This document shows positions 29,957 through 37,215 of a stretch of DNA of 37,215 bases, piece after piece. Position 1 is the first letter of the stretch, and each line of letters begins with the position of its first letter. Made by a program: the position numbers and the translations under genes. The stretch comes from CAYNLG01 sp964397995. GTDB taxonomy: Bacteria; Planctomycetota; Phycisphaerae; FEN-1346. The notes beneath the pieces were generated by a model. It ran no database searches. It had not been told where the DNA came from and saw only the letters and a list, made by a program, of their open reading frames with translations. The DNA is taken from positions 1 through 37,215 of the forward strand of contig CAYNLG010000033.1 of assembly GCA_964397995.1 (NCBI GenBank). Direction: 5' to 3'.

Positions 29957-31578
29957 GGGACAGCCCCCCCGCCCTCGCCGCTCACGTCCGCTTCGGGCCG
30001 CGGTGGCGGGAGCACCTCGTAGACCGGCCCCAGGGGGCGCAGGCCGCCATGCGGCTTGAGCCAGGCCGGCACGTAAGCGTCGAGGACGCTCGTGACGAAG
30101 AGCCGCCGCCCCGCCGCGCGGAACCGGGCGGCCCGGCCTTCAGCGGGGCCGAGCTGCCGCTGGGCCAGCGGGTCGTACAGGTGGGCGTACGAGCCGACCA
30201 GGAGGACGTCCTGGCGGCGGCCCTCGATGTCGTGGATGCACGTCAGCGGCGCCGCCGTCGTCGAATCGGCCGCCAGCACCGCCCGGTCCGGCAAGACCTC
30301 GAGGGCCTCCTCGGCAAAGAGGCGCGGCCCCCAGTAGCCGCTCTTCCACGGCTGAAGGAAGTACGCGGTCTCGTCACGGTAGGCGATGGCGCGGCCGCTG
30401 AGGCGCAGGCCTGCCCGGTCGGCGATCGTCGGGAGCACCAAGTACACCACGACCGGCAGGGCCGCGCACGCCGCCAGCACCGGCCCGAACCAGCGGCCCC
30501 AGCGGGCGACGGCCCAGGCCGCGCTGAGCCCGATGAAGACGCTCCCAAGGGCGTAGAACGGGACGAAGAAGCTGTACTGGTCGGGCACGTCGTAGCGGGC
30601 GGCCCAGAGGAAGAAGAGCACCGCCAGGGCGGCGAGCGCCCGGCCCAGACCGCTCGCGTGCCGCCACGCCAGCGCGAAGCCGACCGGCACGCCGAGGATC
30701 AGCGGCGTCGGCATGTCCAAGGCCACGTACGCGAGGCTGCGCGCCACGAGACGGGGCAGGCCACGCGTGTTGGCAACCTCGCCGCCGAAGCGGCCGACCG
30801 TGGCCGAGACCCATGTCGCGGCCAAGCTGCCCGTTCGCGTGTACTCCAGGTACACGCTCATCCAGTAGAGCGTCCCGCCGACGAACCATGCGCATGCGGC
30901 CACCGGGAGGACCCACGCGGGGACTTGGCGGCGGACGGTGGCGACGATGACCCAGACGCCGAAGACCGCCATGCTGAAGACGGCCATCAGGTGGTTGCTG
31001 AGGGCCAGACCGTTCAGGAGAAAGAGGAGCACCCACCACGCCGGGCGACGCGACCGCGTCCAGGCCCACGCACAGAGGCACTCGGCGGTAAGGAAGGCGG
31101 CCGTCCAACCGAGGACCTCGGCCTGGACGGCGAAGAACCAGACGGTGTGCCCAAGGGTGAACGCCGCCGCGGCCACGTACGACGGCGCCGGCCGCCCCGT
31201 CAACAGCAGCACCAGCAGGGCGATGTTGCCGGCGGCCAGGGCCATCCCGAGGGCCGACGCGAGGTTGGCCGACCAGGCATAGCTGTACGGTCGCCCCACC
31301 GAGAGCACCTTCGCGACCATAAGGAACCACGGGTGGGCCCGGACGACTCGTCCCGGCGGGCACCACGGGCTCTCGACCGTCGGCTGCCACGGCAGCCGCG
31401 CGGCCGCCCACTGGTACTCGCCCATGTCCTGCCACGCGAGGTCAGGCAGCATGGTGACGGCGTAGAGGACGAGGGCGGCGGCGAACCCGCCGGCCCAGAG
31501 GAGCGCCGCCGTGCGGCGGCGCTGCGGACCCTCGGCCGGGTCGCGAGGCGGCTTGGGAGCAGGCGCGGCGTCACTCAC
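29953..31578 (-). CDS. DUF2723 family membrane glycosyltransferase-like protein
   Basis: 541 residues, GTG start. A polytopic (about ten TM) protein of the GT-C type: an N-terminal loop with MLPDLAWQDMGEYQWAAA (the acidic DxGE motif), then AHPWFLMVAKV, LGHTVWFFAVQAEVLG, a chain of hydrophobic helices and a C-terminal soluble part of about 150 residues. This is the pattern of DUF2723 (TMEM260-related) proteins, likely polyprenyl-phosphate-dependent O-mannosyl or other hexosyl transferases. It would use a lipid-linked sugar on the outer face. Its ribosome site GAGGAC overlaps the UbiA-like stop codon, so it is probably cotranslated with that gene. Confidence 0.7.
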   Translation of the reverse strand: MSDAAPAPKPPRDPAEGPQRRRTAALLWAGGFAAALVLYAVTMLPDLAWQDMGEYQWAAARLPWQPTVESPWCPPGRVVRAHPWFLMVAKVLSVGRPYSYAWSANLASALGMALAAGNIALLVLLLTGRPAPSYVAAAAFTLGHTVWFFAVQAEVLGWTAAFLTAECLCAWAWTRSRRPAWWVLLFLLNGLALSNHLMAVFSMAVFGVWVIVATVRRQVPAWVLPVAACAWFVGGTLYWMSVYLEYTRTGSLAATWVSATVGRFGGEVANTRGLPRLVARSLAYVALDMPTPLILGVPVGFALAWRHASGLGRALAALAVLFFLWAARYDVPDQYSFFVPFYALGSVFIGLSAAWAVARWGRWFGPVLAACAALPVVVYLVLPTIADRAGLRLSGRAIAYRDETAYFLQPWKSGYWGPRLFAEEALEVLPDRAVLAADSTTAAPLTCIHDIEGRRQDVLLVGSYAHLYDPLAQRQLGPAEGRAARFRAAGRRLFVTSVLDAYVPAWLKPHGGLRPLGPVYEVLPPPRPEADVSGEGGGAVP

Positions 31579-31588
31579 GGGTCCGTCC

Positions 31589-32485
31589 TCAGATCGCGAA
31601 CAGCACGGCGGCGACCATCGCCAGCCATACCCCGAGGGCCACCACGAACGCCGGATCGCGCCGCACCATGTCCACCGGGCCGGTCACTTCGCCCGTGATA
31701 GCGCGGCCGTAGAAGCGAAAGACCGCGTAGACGACCGGCAGGACGGTGACGACCATCCAGTGGTGGCCGACATAGGTGATCGTCCGCGGGCTGACCGTGT
31801 AGAGCATGTACGTGACAATGGCCAGGCCCGCCGAGACGGTCATCATGTGCTCCAGGCTCCGCTCGGAGTAGAGCGACCACGCGACGGCCCGGGTCGCGCC
31901 GGCCTCGGCACCGAGGGCCATGCGTTCGCTCTCGCGCTTGGCGAAGCCCAGAAACAGGCACAGCGTCAGGGTGCAGAGGAGCAGCCAGTGGCTGATCTCA
32001 ACCTGCAGCACGACACCGCCGGCATAGGCCCGGAGGATGAAGCCGGTCGCGAGAATGAGCACGTCGAGGATCGCCAGGCGCTTGAGGCCGAGCGAGTAGC
32101 CGACCATGAGCACCAGGTACGCCGCCACGCAGGCGACGAACGCGCCGCCGAGGCCGGCCGCGCCGTCGAGGGCGCCGGCCCAGGCAAGGGCGCCGATGGC
32201 AAGGGCGGCCGCGAGAACCAGCGCCGCCAGGGGCGAGACCGCACCGGAGGCGACCGGCCGGCCCCGCTTCACCGGGTGGGCCGCGTCCTCCCGGCGGTCG
32301 AGGACGTCGTTCAGGGCGTAGATGGCGGAGGAGGCGAGGCAGAAGGCGCCGACGGCCTGCAGGGCGCGTCCCCACGAGGCGGGGTCGCCGACCTGGCGGG
32401 CGAAGACCAAGGGCGCCAGCACGAACAGGTTCTTGATCCAATGGCCCGGCCGCGCCAGCCGCACCATCTGTCGGATGCCGTCCAA
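31589..32485 (-). CDS. UbiA-family prenyltransferase, DPPR-synthase-like (decaprenyl-phosphate phosphoribosyltransferase type)
   Basis: 298 residues with the TTG start at 32485; ARPGHWIKNLFVLAPLVF, then NDVLDRREDAAHPVKRGRPVASG (the NDxxDxxxD motif and HPxKxxRP tail), and in the second half SLGLKRLAILDVLILATGFILRAYAGG. About eight TM helices. This matches decaprenyl-phosphoryl phosphoribose synthases, which attach ribose 5-phosphate to polyprenyl phosphate and feed arabinose or other pentose glycans. A longer frame reaches a TTG at 32557, but that TTG is the -35 box of the gene's own promoter, so it is not the start. AGGGG sits 5 nt before 32485. Confidence 0.8.
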   Translation of the reverse strand: MDGIRQMVRLARPGHWIKNLFVLAPLVFARQVGDPASWGRALQAVGAFCLASSAIYALNDVLDRREDAAHPVKRGRPVASGAVSPLAALVLAAALAIGALAWAGALDGAAGLGGAFVACVAAYLVLMVGYSLGLKRLAILDVLILATGFILRAYAGGVVLQVEISHWLLLCTLTLCLFLGFAKRESERMALGAEAGATRAVAWSLYSERSLEHMMTVSAGLAIVTYMLYTVSPRTITYVGHHWMVVTVLPVVYAVFRFYGRAITGEVTGPVDMVRRDPAFVVALGVWLAMVAAVLFAI

Positions 32486-32527
32486 GGGTGCCCCTCGCTG
32501 GTCCGGTCTGTGCCGCGCCGACACCGT

Positions 32528-32557
32528 CTTATGCCGCGCGCCGGCGGCCTGTGTCAA
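32528..32557 (-). promoter_or_regulatory. Promoter of the UbiA/DUF2723/PGT operon
   Basis: Minus strand consensus TTGACA (32557-32552), 18-bp spacer, CATAAG (32533-32528). It decides the start of the UbiA gene. Confidence 0.5.
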
Positions 32558-32646
32558 GCGCAGCGCCCTCGCCGGGTTTATCGACCGCCTCGGCGGGAAG
32601 CGTGCACCGAAAGGCCGGCGGCCGCACTGCCGCCGGGAACGTTCCC

Positions 32647-32674
32647 TTGAGACCGGGCAAGCGGCCGATAGAAT
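32647..32674 (+). promoter_or_regulatory. Promoter of the epimerase/esterase pair
   Basis: TTGAGA (32647-32652), 16-bp spacer, TAGAAT (32669-32674). Divergent from the UbiA promoter about 90 bp away. Confidence 0.55.
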
Positions 32675-32714
32675 GGACGCTCACCCTTCGTGGCTTTCGG
32701 GGAGGATGTGCCGC

Positions 32715-33755
32715 ATGAGCCGGTACCTGGTCACCGGCGGCGCCGGGTTCCTGGGAATCAACCTGGTGCGGTCGCTGCTGGCGCGCGGACACGAGGTCCG
32801 GAGCTTGGACCTGGCGCCATTCGATTACGCCGACTGTGCCGAGCGGGTCGACATCGTGACCGGCGACATCCGCGACCCGGATGTCTGCCGCCGGGCCGCC
32901 GAGGGCTGCGACGTGGTGGTGCACTGCGCGGCCGCCCTGCCCCTCTACAGCCGCGAGGACATCCTTTCGACCGACGTCGAGGGGACGCGGAACGTCCTGG
33001 TGGCCACGCACGAGGCCGGGGCCAACCGGTGCGTCTACATCAGCTCGACCGCCGTCTACGGCATCCCGGACCACCACCCCATCGCCGAGGAGGACGCCCT
33101 GCACGGCGTCGGGCCCTACGGCGAGGCCAAGGTCGAGGCCGAAGCCGTCTGCGCCACCTTCCGGGCCGAGGGGCTGTGTCTGCCGATCCTGCGGCCGAAG
33201 TCGTTCATCGGTCCGGAACGGCTGGGCGTCTTCGCCCTGCTCTACGACTGGGCCAAGGACGGGAAGCATTTCCCGATGATCGGGCGCGGCGACAACCGGT
33301 ACCAGCTGTTGGACGTCGAGGACCTGTGCGAGGCGATCCATCTGGCGGCGACGCTGCCGCCGGAGACCGCGAGCGATACGTTCAACATCGGCGCGAAGGA
33401 GTTCGCGACGTTCCGCGAGGACCTTCAGGCCGTCCTCGACCACGCGGGGCACGGAAGACGCGTCATCCCCTTCCCAGCGGGGCCGGTCATCGTGGCCTGC
33501 AAGGTGCTGGAGGCGCTGCACCTCTCGCCGCTCTACCGGTGGGTGTACGAGACGGCGTCGAAAGACTCGTTCGTCTCCATCGAGAAGGCCGAACGCGTCC
33601 TCGGTTTCACGCCGCGCTACTCCAACCAGGACGCCCTGATCCGCAACTTCGAGTGGTACTTGGCGCACCTGGAGGAGTTCGAGCATACATCCGGGGTCAG
33701 CCACCGGGTCCCGTGGAGACAGGGGATTCTGCGCGTGGCGAAGTGGTTCTTCTGA
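32715..33755 (+). CDS. NAD-dependent epimerase/dehydratase (extended SDR)
   Basis: 346 residues. TGGAGFLG at 7-14 binds NAD; YISSTAVYG and YGEAK (the YxxxK pair) give the catalytic Ser-Tyr-Lys. Typical for UDP-sugar 4-epimerases and related dehydratases of extended SDR type, but the C-terminal substrate part is not specific. Start ATG 32715 has GGAGG 9 nt upstream; the ATG at 32706 sits right on it and is unlikely. It probably supplies a nucleotide sugar to the divergent glycan operon (UbiA, DUF2723, PGT). The next gene starts 73 nt downstream and may be cotranscribed. Confidence 0.85.
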   Translation: MSRYLVTGGAGFLGINLVRSLLARGHEVRSLDLAPFDYADCAERVDIVTGDIRDPDVCRRAAEGCDVVVHCAAALPLYSREDILSTDVEGTRNVLVATHEAGANRCVYISSTAVYGIPDHHPIAEEDALHGVGPYGEAKVEAEAVCATFRAEGLCLPILRPKSFIGPERLGVFALLYDWAKDGKHFPMIGRGDNRYQLLDVEDLCEAIHLAATLPPETASDTFNIGAKEFATFREDLQAVLDHAGHGRRVIPFPAGPVIVACKVLEALHLSPLYRWVYETASKDSFVSIEKAERVLGFTPRYSNQDALIRNFEWYLAHLEEFEHTSGVSHRVPWRQGILRVAKWFF

Positions 33756-33828
33756 AAGGTGAATGGGCTCGCCGGCGAAGGCGTCGAAGCGCACGCCGCG
33801 CCGATGGCCCGGAAAGGAGCTTGCCGCC

Positions 33829-35358
33829 GTGACCGTCCTCCGCACCGTGCGTCGTCTTCTGCCCGCGCTCGCCTTGGGCTGCGTCCTGGCGGCCCCGCTT
33901 GCCGCCCGGGCCGCGAAGCCCGCGTCCAACGTCCAGTGGAAGCACTACGTGATGAAGAGCGGGACGACCGGGAAGATCGAACGGTTCTGGGTCGGCCACC
34001 GCAAGGGTCTGGACCCCGACGGCGAGTACCCCGTGGTCTACGGTCTGCCGGGCCTGATGGACGACGAGGGCCACTTCAAGCGGGCGCTGGACCCGCACCT
34101 GGGGCGGTACGACCTGATCGCCGTCTCGTGCTCGACCGGCGGGGCGACGTGGTACATGGACAGCACCGCTCAGCCGTGGATGAAGTGGGGGACGTTCCTG
34201 ACGCGCGACCTGCGGGTCTTTGTCGAGCGCAACTACCCCGCGTCGAAGCAGAAAGGGCAGCGCGGCGTCATGGGCATCTCCGCCGGCGCCCACGGGGCCC
34301 TGTACCATGCGCTGGACGCGGCGCTCTACGGCAGCGTGAGCCTTATCTCCGGCGCGCTCGACCTCAGAAGCTATGCGGGCGGCTTCGGCCTGGACTACTG
34401 GGTCGGCCCCCGAGGGCCGGAGACCGACGATATCTACAAGAAGCGGTCGGCCTTCTACCAGCTCACAAACCACACCGGGCCGATCGCGTTCACGATGTTC
34501 CTGGACGTCGGCGAGAACGACGGCGCCCGGGCCCACATGGACGCCCTCCGCCGGGTGCTCCAGCAGTCGCGGATCCCGTTCAAATGGAACCTGGGCCCGA
34601 ACGGGCGGCACAACTGGGCGTACTGGAGCGAGCGGGTGCCCGCCCACCTGGCGTGGCACGACGAGGTCTTTAAGGCTCACCGCCTGAACGAGTTGCTCAC
34701 GGCCGCCCCGCGCGACTACAGCGACCTGGACCTGGAACCGGCGACGCTCGAGCCCCCGCCGCTCTCGGACGCTGGCCAAGCGGCGCTCGCGCGGCCGTGC
34801 CGCTCGACATTGCTCGACCAGCAGCGCGACATGGAGGGGCTCGACCCGGCGGGGTCGCCCCTTTCGGCCACCGACGAGCGGTACAAGGCGGTCTCGGTGA
34901 ACGCGCCGCTCCGGCTGCGGGGCCACAAGCCCGAGAAACACGTGGTGCGCCTGGAGTTCGTCGTCAGTTCGCCCCTGCCGACGGGCGGCACCGTCACGTG
35001 CCGCGCCCGCGTCCAGAACGGCCTCGGGCGGCAGGTGTTCGTCGTACCAGCGGTCGCCCGGGTCCCCGAGGGCACGCCCGGACGCAAGGCCACGGTTCGG
35101 TTCCGCCTGATCCTGGAACTGAAGGACCCGGACGTGCTGCGCGGCGGGATGGTCGCGGCGCTGCAGCCGTACACGCCGGACGGCCAGCCGGACGGCGACC
35201 CCACGGTGCGTGCCGCGGCGCCCGGCTCGGCCGACACCGAGCGGTGGCCGATTGCCGCCCACGCCAAACTGCAGTGCGACCTGACGCTGGCGGGCGACGG
35301 CGCCCTGCCGATGGCCGGCGTCCACGAGGCGAAGGTGATCCCCGACCTCGTGGAGTAG
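33829..35358 (+). CDS. Exported alpha/beta-hydrolase esterase with C-terminal beta domain
   Basis: 509 residues from GTG 33829, which follows GGAAAGGAG by 9 nt. Signal peptide VLRTVRRLLPALALGCVLAAPLAARA. The catalytic domain resembles esterase D/antigen-85-type hydrolases: nucleophile in GISAGAHGAL (Ser151), a candidate acid in LDVGENDGAR and catalytic His in GRHNWAYWSERVP. The last 130 or so residues (from about PLRLRGHKPEK) look like a beta-rich Ig- or jelly-roll-like domain of unknown role. Secreted. It may remove acyl groups from glycans or lipids; the epimerase neighbour makes a polysaccharide substrate plausible but not certain. Confidence 0.72.
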   Translation: MTVLRTVRRLLPALALGCVLAAPLAARAAKPASNVQWKHYVMKSGTTGKIERFWVGHRKGLDPDGEYPVVYGLPGLMDDEGHFKRALDPHLGRYDLIAVSCSTGGATWYMDSTAQPWMKWGTFLTRDLRVFVERNYPASKQKGQRGVMGISAGAHGALYHALDAALYGSVSLISGALDLRSYAGGFGLDYWVGPRGPETDDIYKKRSAFYQLTNHTGPIAFTMFLDVGENDGARAHMDALRRVLQQSRIPFKWNLGPNGRHNWAYWSERVPAHLAWHDEVFKAHRLNELLTAAPRDYSDLDLEPATLEPPPLSDAGQAALARPCRSTLLDQQRDMEGLDPAGSPLSATDERYKAVSVNAPLRLRGHKPEKHVVRLEFVVSSPLPTGGTVTCRARVQNGLGRQVFVVPAVARVPEGTPGRKATVRFRLILELKDPDVLRGGMVAALQPYTPDGQPDGDPTVRAAAPGSADTERWPIAAHAKLQCDLTLAGDGALPMAGVHEAKVIPDLVE

Positions 35359-35371
35359 GCACCGGCCAGGG

Positions 35372-35387
35372 GGCCGCGCGGGCGGCC
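35372..35387. terminator. Possible bidirectional hairpin between convergent genes
   Basis: GGCCGC, loop GCGG, GCGGCC: a 6-bp stem in the 34-bp gap between the esterase and the convergent transporter. Weak and without a T-run. Confidence 0.3.
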
Positions 35388-35392
35388 ATGCC

Positions 35393-37162
35393 TCAGAAGC
35401 GCCACCAGAGCGGCGCGAGGCTCACCGTCACGACACCCATCAACACGTTCAGCGGCAGGCCGATCCGCACGTAGTCCCCGAAGCGGTATCCCCCCGGGCC
35501 ATAGACCATCAGGTTCGTCTGGTAGCCGAGGGGGGTGGCGAAGCTCGCCGACGCCGCCACCATGATGGCGATGACGAAGGGCATGAAGCTGACGCCCAGC
35601 GACCCCGCGGCCGCCAAGGCGATCGGGAAGACCAGGATGGCCGCGGCGTTGTTCGTGACGACCTCGGTGAAGAACGTGGTGACGGCGTAGACGATGGCGA
35701 GGGTAAGCCACGGCCGCCCGCCCGCCAGGCCGATGAGGCCGCCCGCGACAGCCTCGGCCGCTCCCGTCTTCTCGAGAGCCCGCCCCAGGGCGAACGAGGC
35801 GGCAATGACGAGCAGGACCTGCCAGTCGACGCTACGCCGGGCCTCGGAGAGGCGGCAGCACCGGGTGGCAAGCATCGCCCCGGCCGCCAGCAGCGCCGCC
35901 TTGAAGATCGAGAGCCACCCGAGCGCCACGGCAGCCACCATCGCCCCGAGGATCACGAGCGCGACCCAGGCGCGCTCGTAGCGCGGCCGGAAGGTGCCGG
36001 GCATGCGGCTGACGAGGTAGAAGTCGCGGCTGTCGCCGTGCTGGGCGGCGAAGGAGGGGAGCGTCTCAAGCAGGAGCGTGTCGCCGGGCTCCAGGACGAT
36101 GTCGCCGATCTTCTCGCGCAGGCGTTCGCCGTTGCGGGCCACGGCAATAACGACGGCGCTATAGACCGTCCGGAAGCGGCCCTCGCGGATCGACTGGCCC
36201 ACCAACGGGCAGGTGTCGCTGACGACCGCTTCGATCAGGCACCGCCGCGACCGGGCCGCGTTCAGCTTGAAGACCTGGTTGGTGGCCGGCAGGAGGCCGC
36301 GGAGCTTCTGGAGTTCGACGACGCTCTCGACCACGCCGACAAAGACGAGCCGGTCGCCCGCGTGCAGCACCTCGGCGGGCCCGACGGCGGGACGGACCTC
36401 ACCGTCGCGCTCAATCTCCATCAGGTACAGCTTCGGCAGGTGCCGCAGGCCCGCCTGCTCGATGGTCTTGCCGACCAGCGGGCCGCCCGGCTCGACGACC
36501 ATCTCGACGGTGTACTGGCGCGGGTCGTCGCTGGTGCTGATGGGCGGGCGGCGGTCGGGCAGGAGCCAGCGGCTAAAGAGCAGGATATAGACGACCCCCA
36601 CGGCGGCGCACGGCAGGCCGACCCGCGCGATGGTGAACATGCCGAGGGACGGCAGCGCCGTTTCGCTGATCACGAGACCGTTGACGACCAAGTTCGTGCT
36701 GGTCCCGATGAGGGTGCACGTCCCGCCGAAGATGGCCGCGTACGACAGCGGGATCATCAGCTTCGCCACGGGCAAGCGGTGCTTGCGGGCCCACTCCGAC
36801 ACCGCCGGGATCATCATCGCGACGATGGGCGTGTTGTTCAGAAACGCGCTCATGGCCGCCACGGGCCCCATGACGCGGCCTTGGGCGGCAAGGACGGACC
36901 GGGGGCGGCCCAGAAGCGTCTGAACGATCCAGGTCATGCCGCCCGTCGCCCGGATGCCGGCCACGACGACGTACAGGACGCCGACGGTGACCATGCCCTC
37001 CTTGGCAAGGCCCGCGAGCGCCTCGCCCGGGGTGAGGATGCCGCTCACGAGCAGGGCCGTGACGCCGCCCACGAGGATGGCGTCCGGGCTGATGCGGGTG
37101 AGGGCGAGCGCGGCAACGACCGCGCCGACAATACCGCACGCCGCGTAAGCCTGCCAGCCCAT
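35393..37162 (-). CDS. SLC13/DASS-type anion transporter with two RCK-C (TrkA-C) domains
   Basis: 589 residues, 11-12 TM helices in two halves split by a soluble middle. Half 1 (1-210) has SAFLNNTPIVAMMIP and GTCTLIGTSTNL; half 2 (about 400-589) has TEVVTNNAAAILVFP and ASFATPLGYQTN. These are the paired Na+/anion-binding SNT-like motifs. The middle (about 215-395) has two TrkA-C-like regulatory modules (VEPGGPLVGKTIEQAGLR, LHAGDRLVFVGV; then CPLVGQSIREGRFR, LEPGDTLLLE). This layout is found in sulfate/dicarboxylate-type SLC13 carriers such as SAC1/SLT. Substrate is likely sulfate or a dicarboxylate. GGAGG precedes the ATG. The gene's upstream region runs off the window. Confidence 0.87.
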   Translation of the reverse strand: MGWQAYAACGIVGAVVAALALTRISPDAILVGGVTALLVSGILTPGEALAGLAKEGMVTVGVLYVVVAGIRATGGMTWIVQTLLGRPRSVLAAQGRVMGPVAAMSAFLNNTPIVAMMIPAVSEWARKHRLPVAKLMIPLSYAAIFGGTCTLIGTSTNLVVNGLVISETALPSLGMFTIARVGLPCAAVGVVYILLFSRWLLPDRRPPISTSDDPRQYTVEMVVEPGGPLVGKTIEQAGLRHLPKLYLMEIERDGEVRPAVGPAEVLHAGDRLVFVGVVESVVELQKLRGLLPATNQVFKLNAARSRRCLIEAVVSDTCPLVGQSIREGRFRTVYSAVVIAVARNGERLREKIGDIVLEPGDTLLLETLPSFAAQHGDSRDFYLVSRMPGTFRPRYERAWVALVILGAMVAAVALGWLSIFKAALLAAGAMLATRCCRLSEARRSVDWQVLLVIAASFALGRALEKTGAAEAVAGGLIGLAGGRPWLTLAIVYAVTTFFTEVVTNNAAAILVFPIALAAAGSLGVSFMPFVIAIMVAASASFATPLGYQTNLMVYGPGGYRFGDYVRIGLPLNVLMGVVTVSLAPLWWRF

Positions 37163-37215
37163 GAGGCGGCGCCTCCAGGGTCACGGTGAGACGGGTGCCG
37201 GGGCCCGGGCGCCCG

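Noticed and set aside
32486..32557. Upstream start of the UbiA-like gene at TTG 32557
   Set aside because: That TTG is the first half of a consensus -35 box (TTGACA), and the residues it would add are low-complexity. TTG 32485 has AGGGG before it.

Overview
The window is a dense, very GC-rich (about 70% by eye) bacterial chromosome segment with 35 protein genes and one tRNA. There are no rRNA genes, insertion sequences, CRISPR arrays or prophage genes, and no gene-free stretch longer than 300 bases. The gene content suggests an anaerobic or microaerophilic heterotroph, perhaps of the Planctomycetota/PVC neighbourhood. It includes a PPi-type phosphofructokinase, a stand-alone AICAR transformylase, a DUF1080 lipoprotein, paired xylose-isomerase-like TIM barrels, and a DUF134/DUF5320/MinD-ferredoxin/NifX/Mrp cluster. 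The taxonomic guess is inference from family content only.

Layout. (1) Bases 1-5771, plus strand: the 3' end of 6-phosphogluconate dehydrogenase, then pdxB, a LarA-type racemase, a PPi-type phosphofructokinase and an AICAR transformylase without the IMP cyclohydrolase domain. (2) Bases 5790-8526: a spore-photoproduct-lyase-like radical SAM protein and an exported DUF2330-like protein, fired from back-to-back promoters. (3) Bases 8662-14552: a metal-cofactor/Fe-S locus with a good promoter and an operator-like palindrome. Its order is DUF134 regulator, DUF5320 protein, small zinc-ribbon protein with the same N-terminus, a fused double MinD-ferredoxin ATPase, NifX-like protein, Mrp-NifX fusion, FmdB-like zinc ribbon, and metallo-beta-lactamase-fold protein. 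(4) Bases 14549-17643: an ArsP/YraQ-type permease with its TIGR03943 partner on a separate promoter, and a convergent SO_0444-type metal-efflux permease. (5) Bases 17738-21356: two sugar-phosphate isomerase-like TIM barrels, a DUF1080 lipoprotein, a PHP phosphoesterase, and a monocistronic tRNA-Gln(CUG) with its own promoter and strong terminator. (6) Bases 21430-32485, all minus strand: a hydroxyacid dehydrogenase, QueG-like Fe-S protein, DegT aminotransferase, HAD phosphatase, TPR protein, WecA/MraY-like transferase, ATP-grasp enzyme, polyprenyl-phosphate sugar transferase, DUF2723 mannosyltransferase-like protein and UbiA/DPPR-synthase-like prenyltransferase. Most of these look like a cell-surface glycan pathway. 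(7) Bases 32647-35358: a divergent NAD-dependent epimerase and an exported esterase. (8) Bases 35393-37162: an SLC13-type anion transporter with two regulatory RCK-C domains.

Region 3-4 deserves most attention. It resembles the orange-protein (ORP) loci of sulfate reducers but is remodelled. The two MinD-ferredoxin ATPases are one polypeptide. The Mrp-NifX fusion has a good internal ribosome site in front of its NifX half. Two small genes share an almost identical N-terminal leader. A pair of mutually exclusive hairpins sits inside the transcript. Two different CxC-motif permeases lie directly downstream. A working hypothesis is a metal-sulfide cluster assembly system coupled to metal export.

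Promoters are unusually easy to read here. Repeated TTGAC(N)-16/18 bp-TA(N)(N)(N)T pairs define the transcription units, and two of them enclose a perfect 12-bp palindrome in the spacer.
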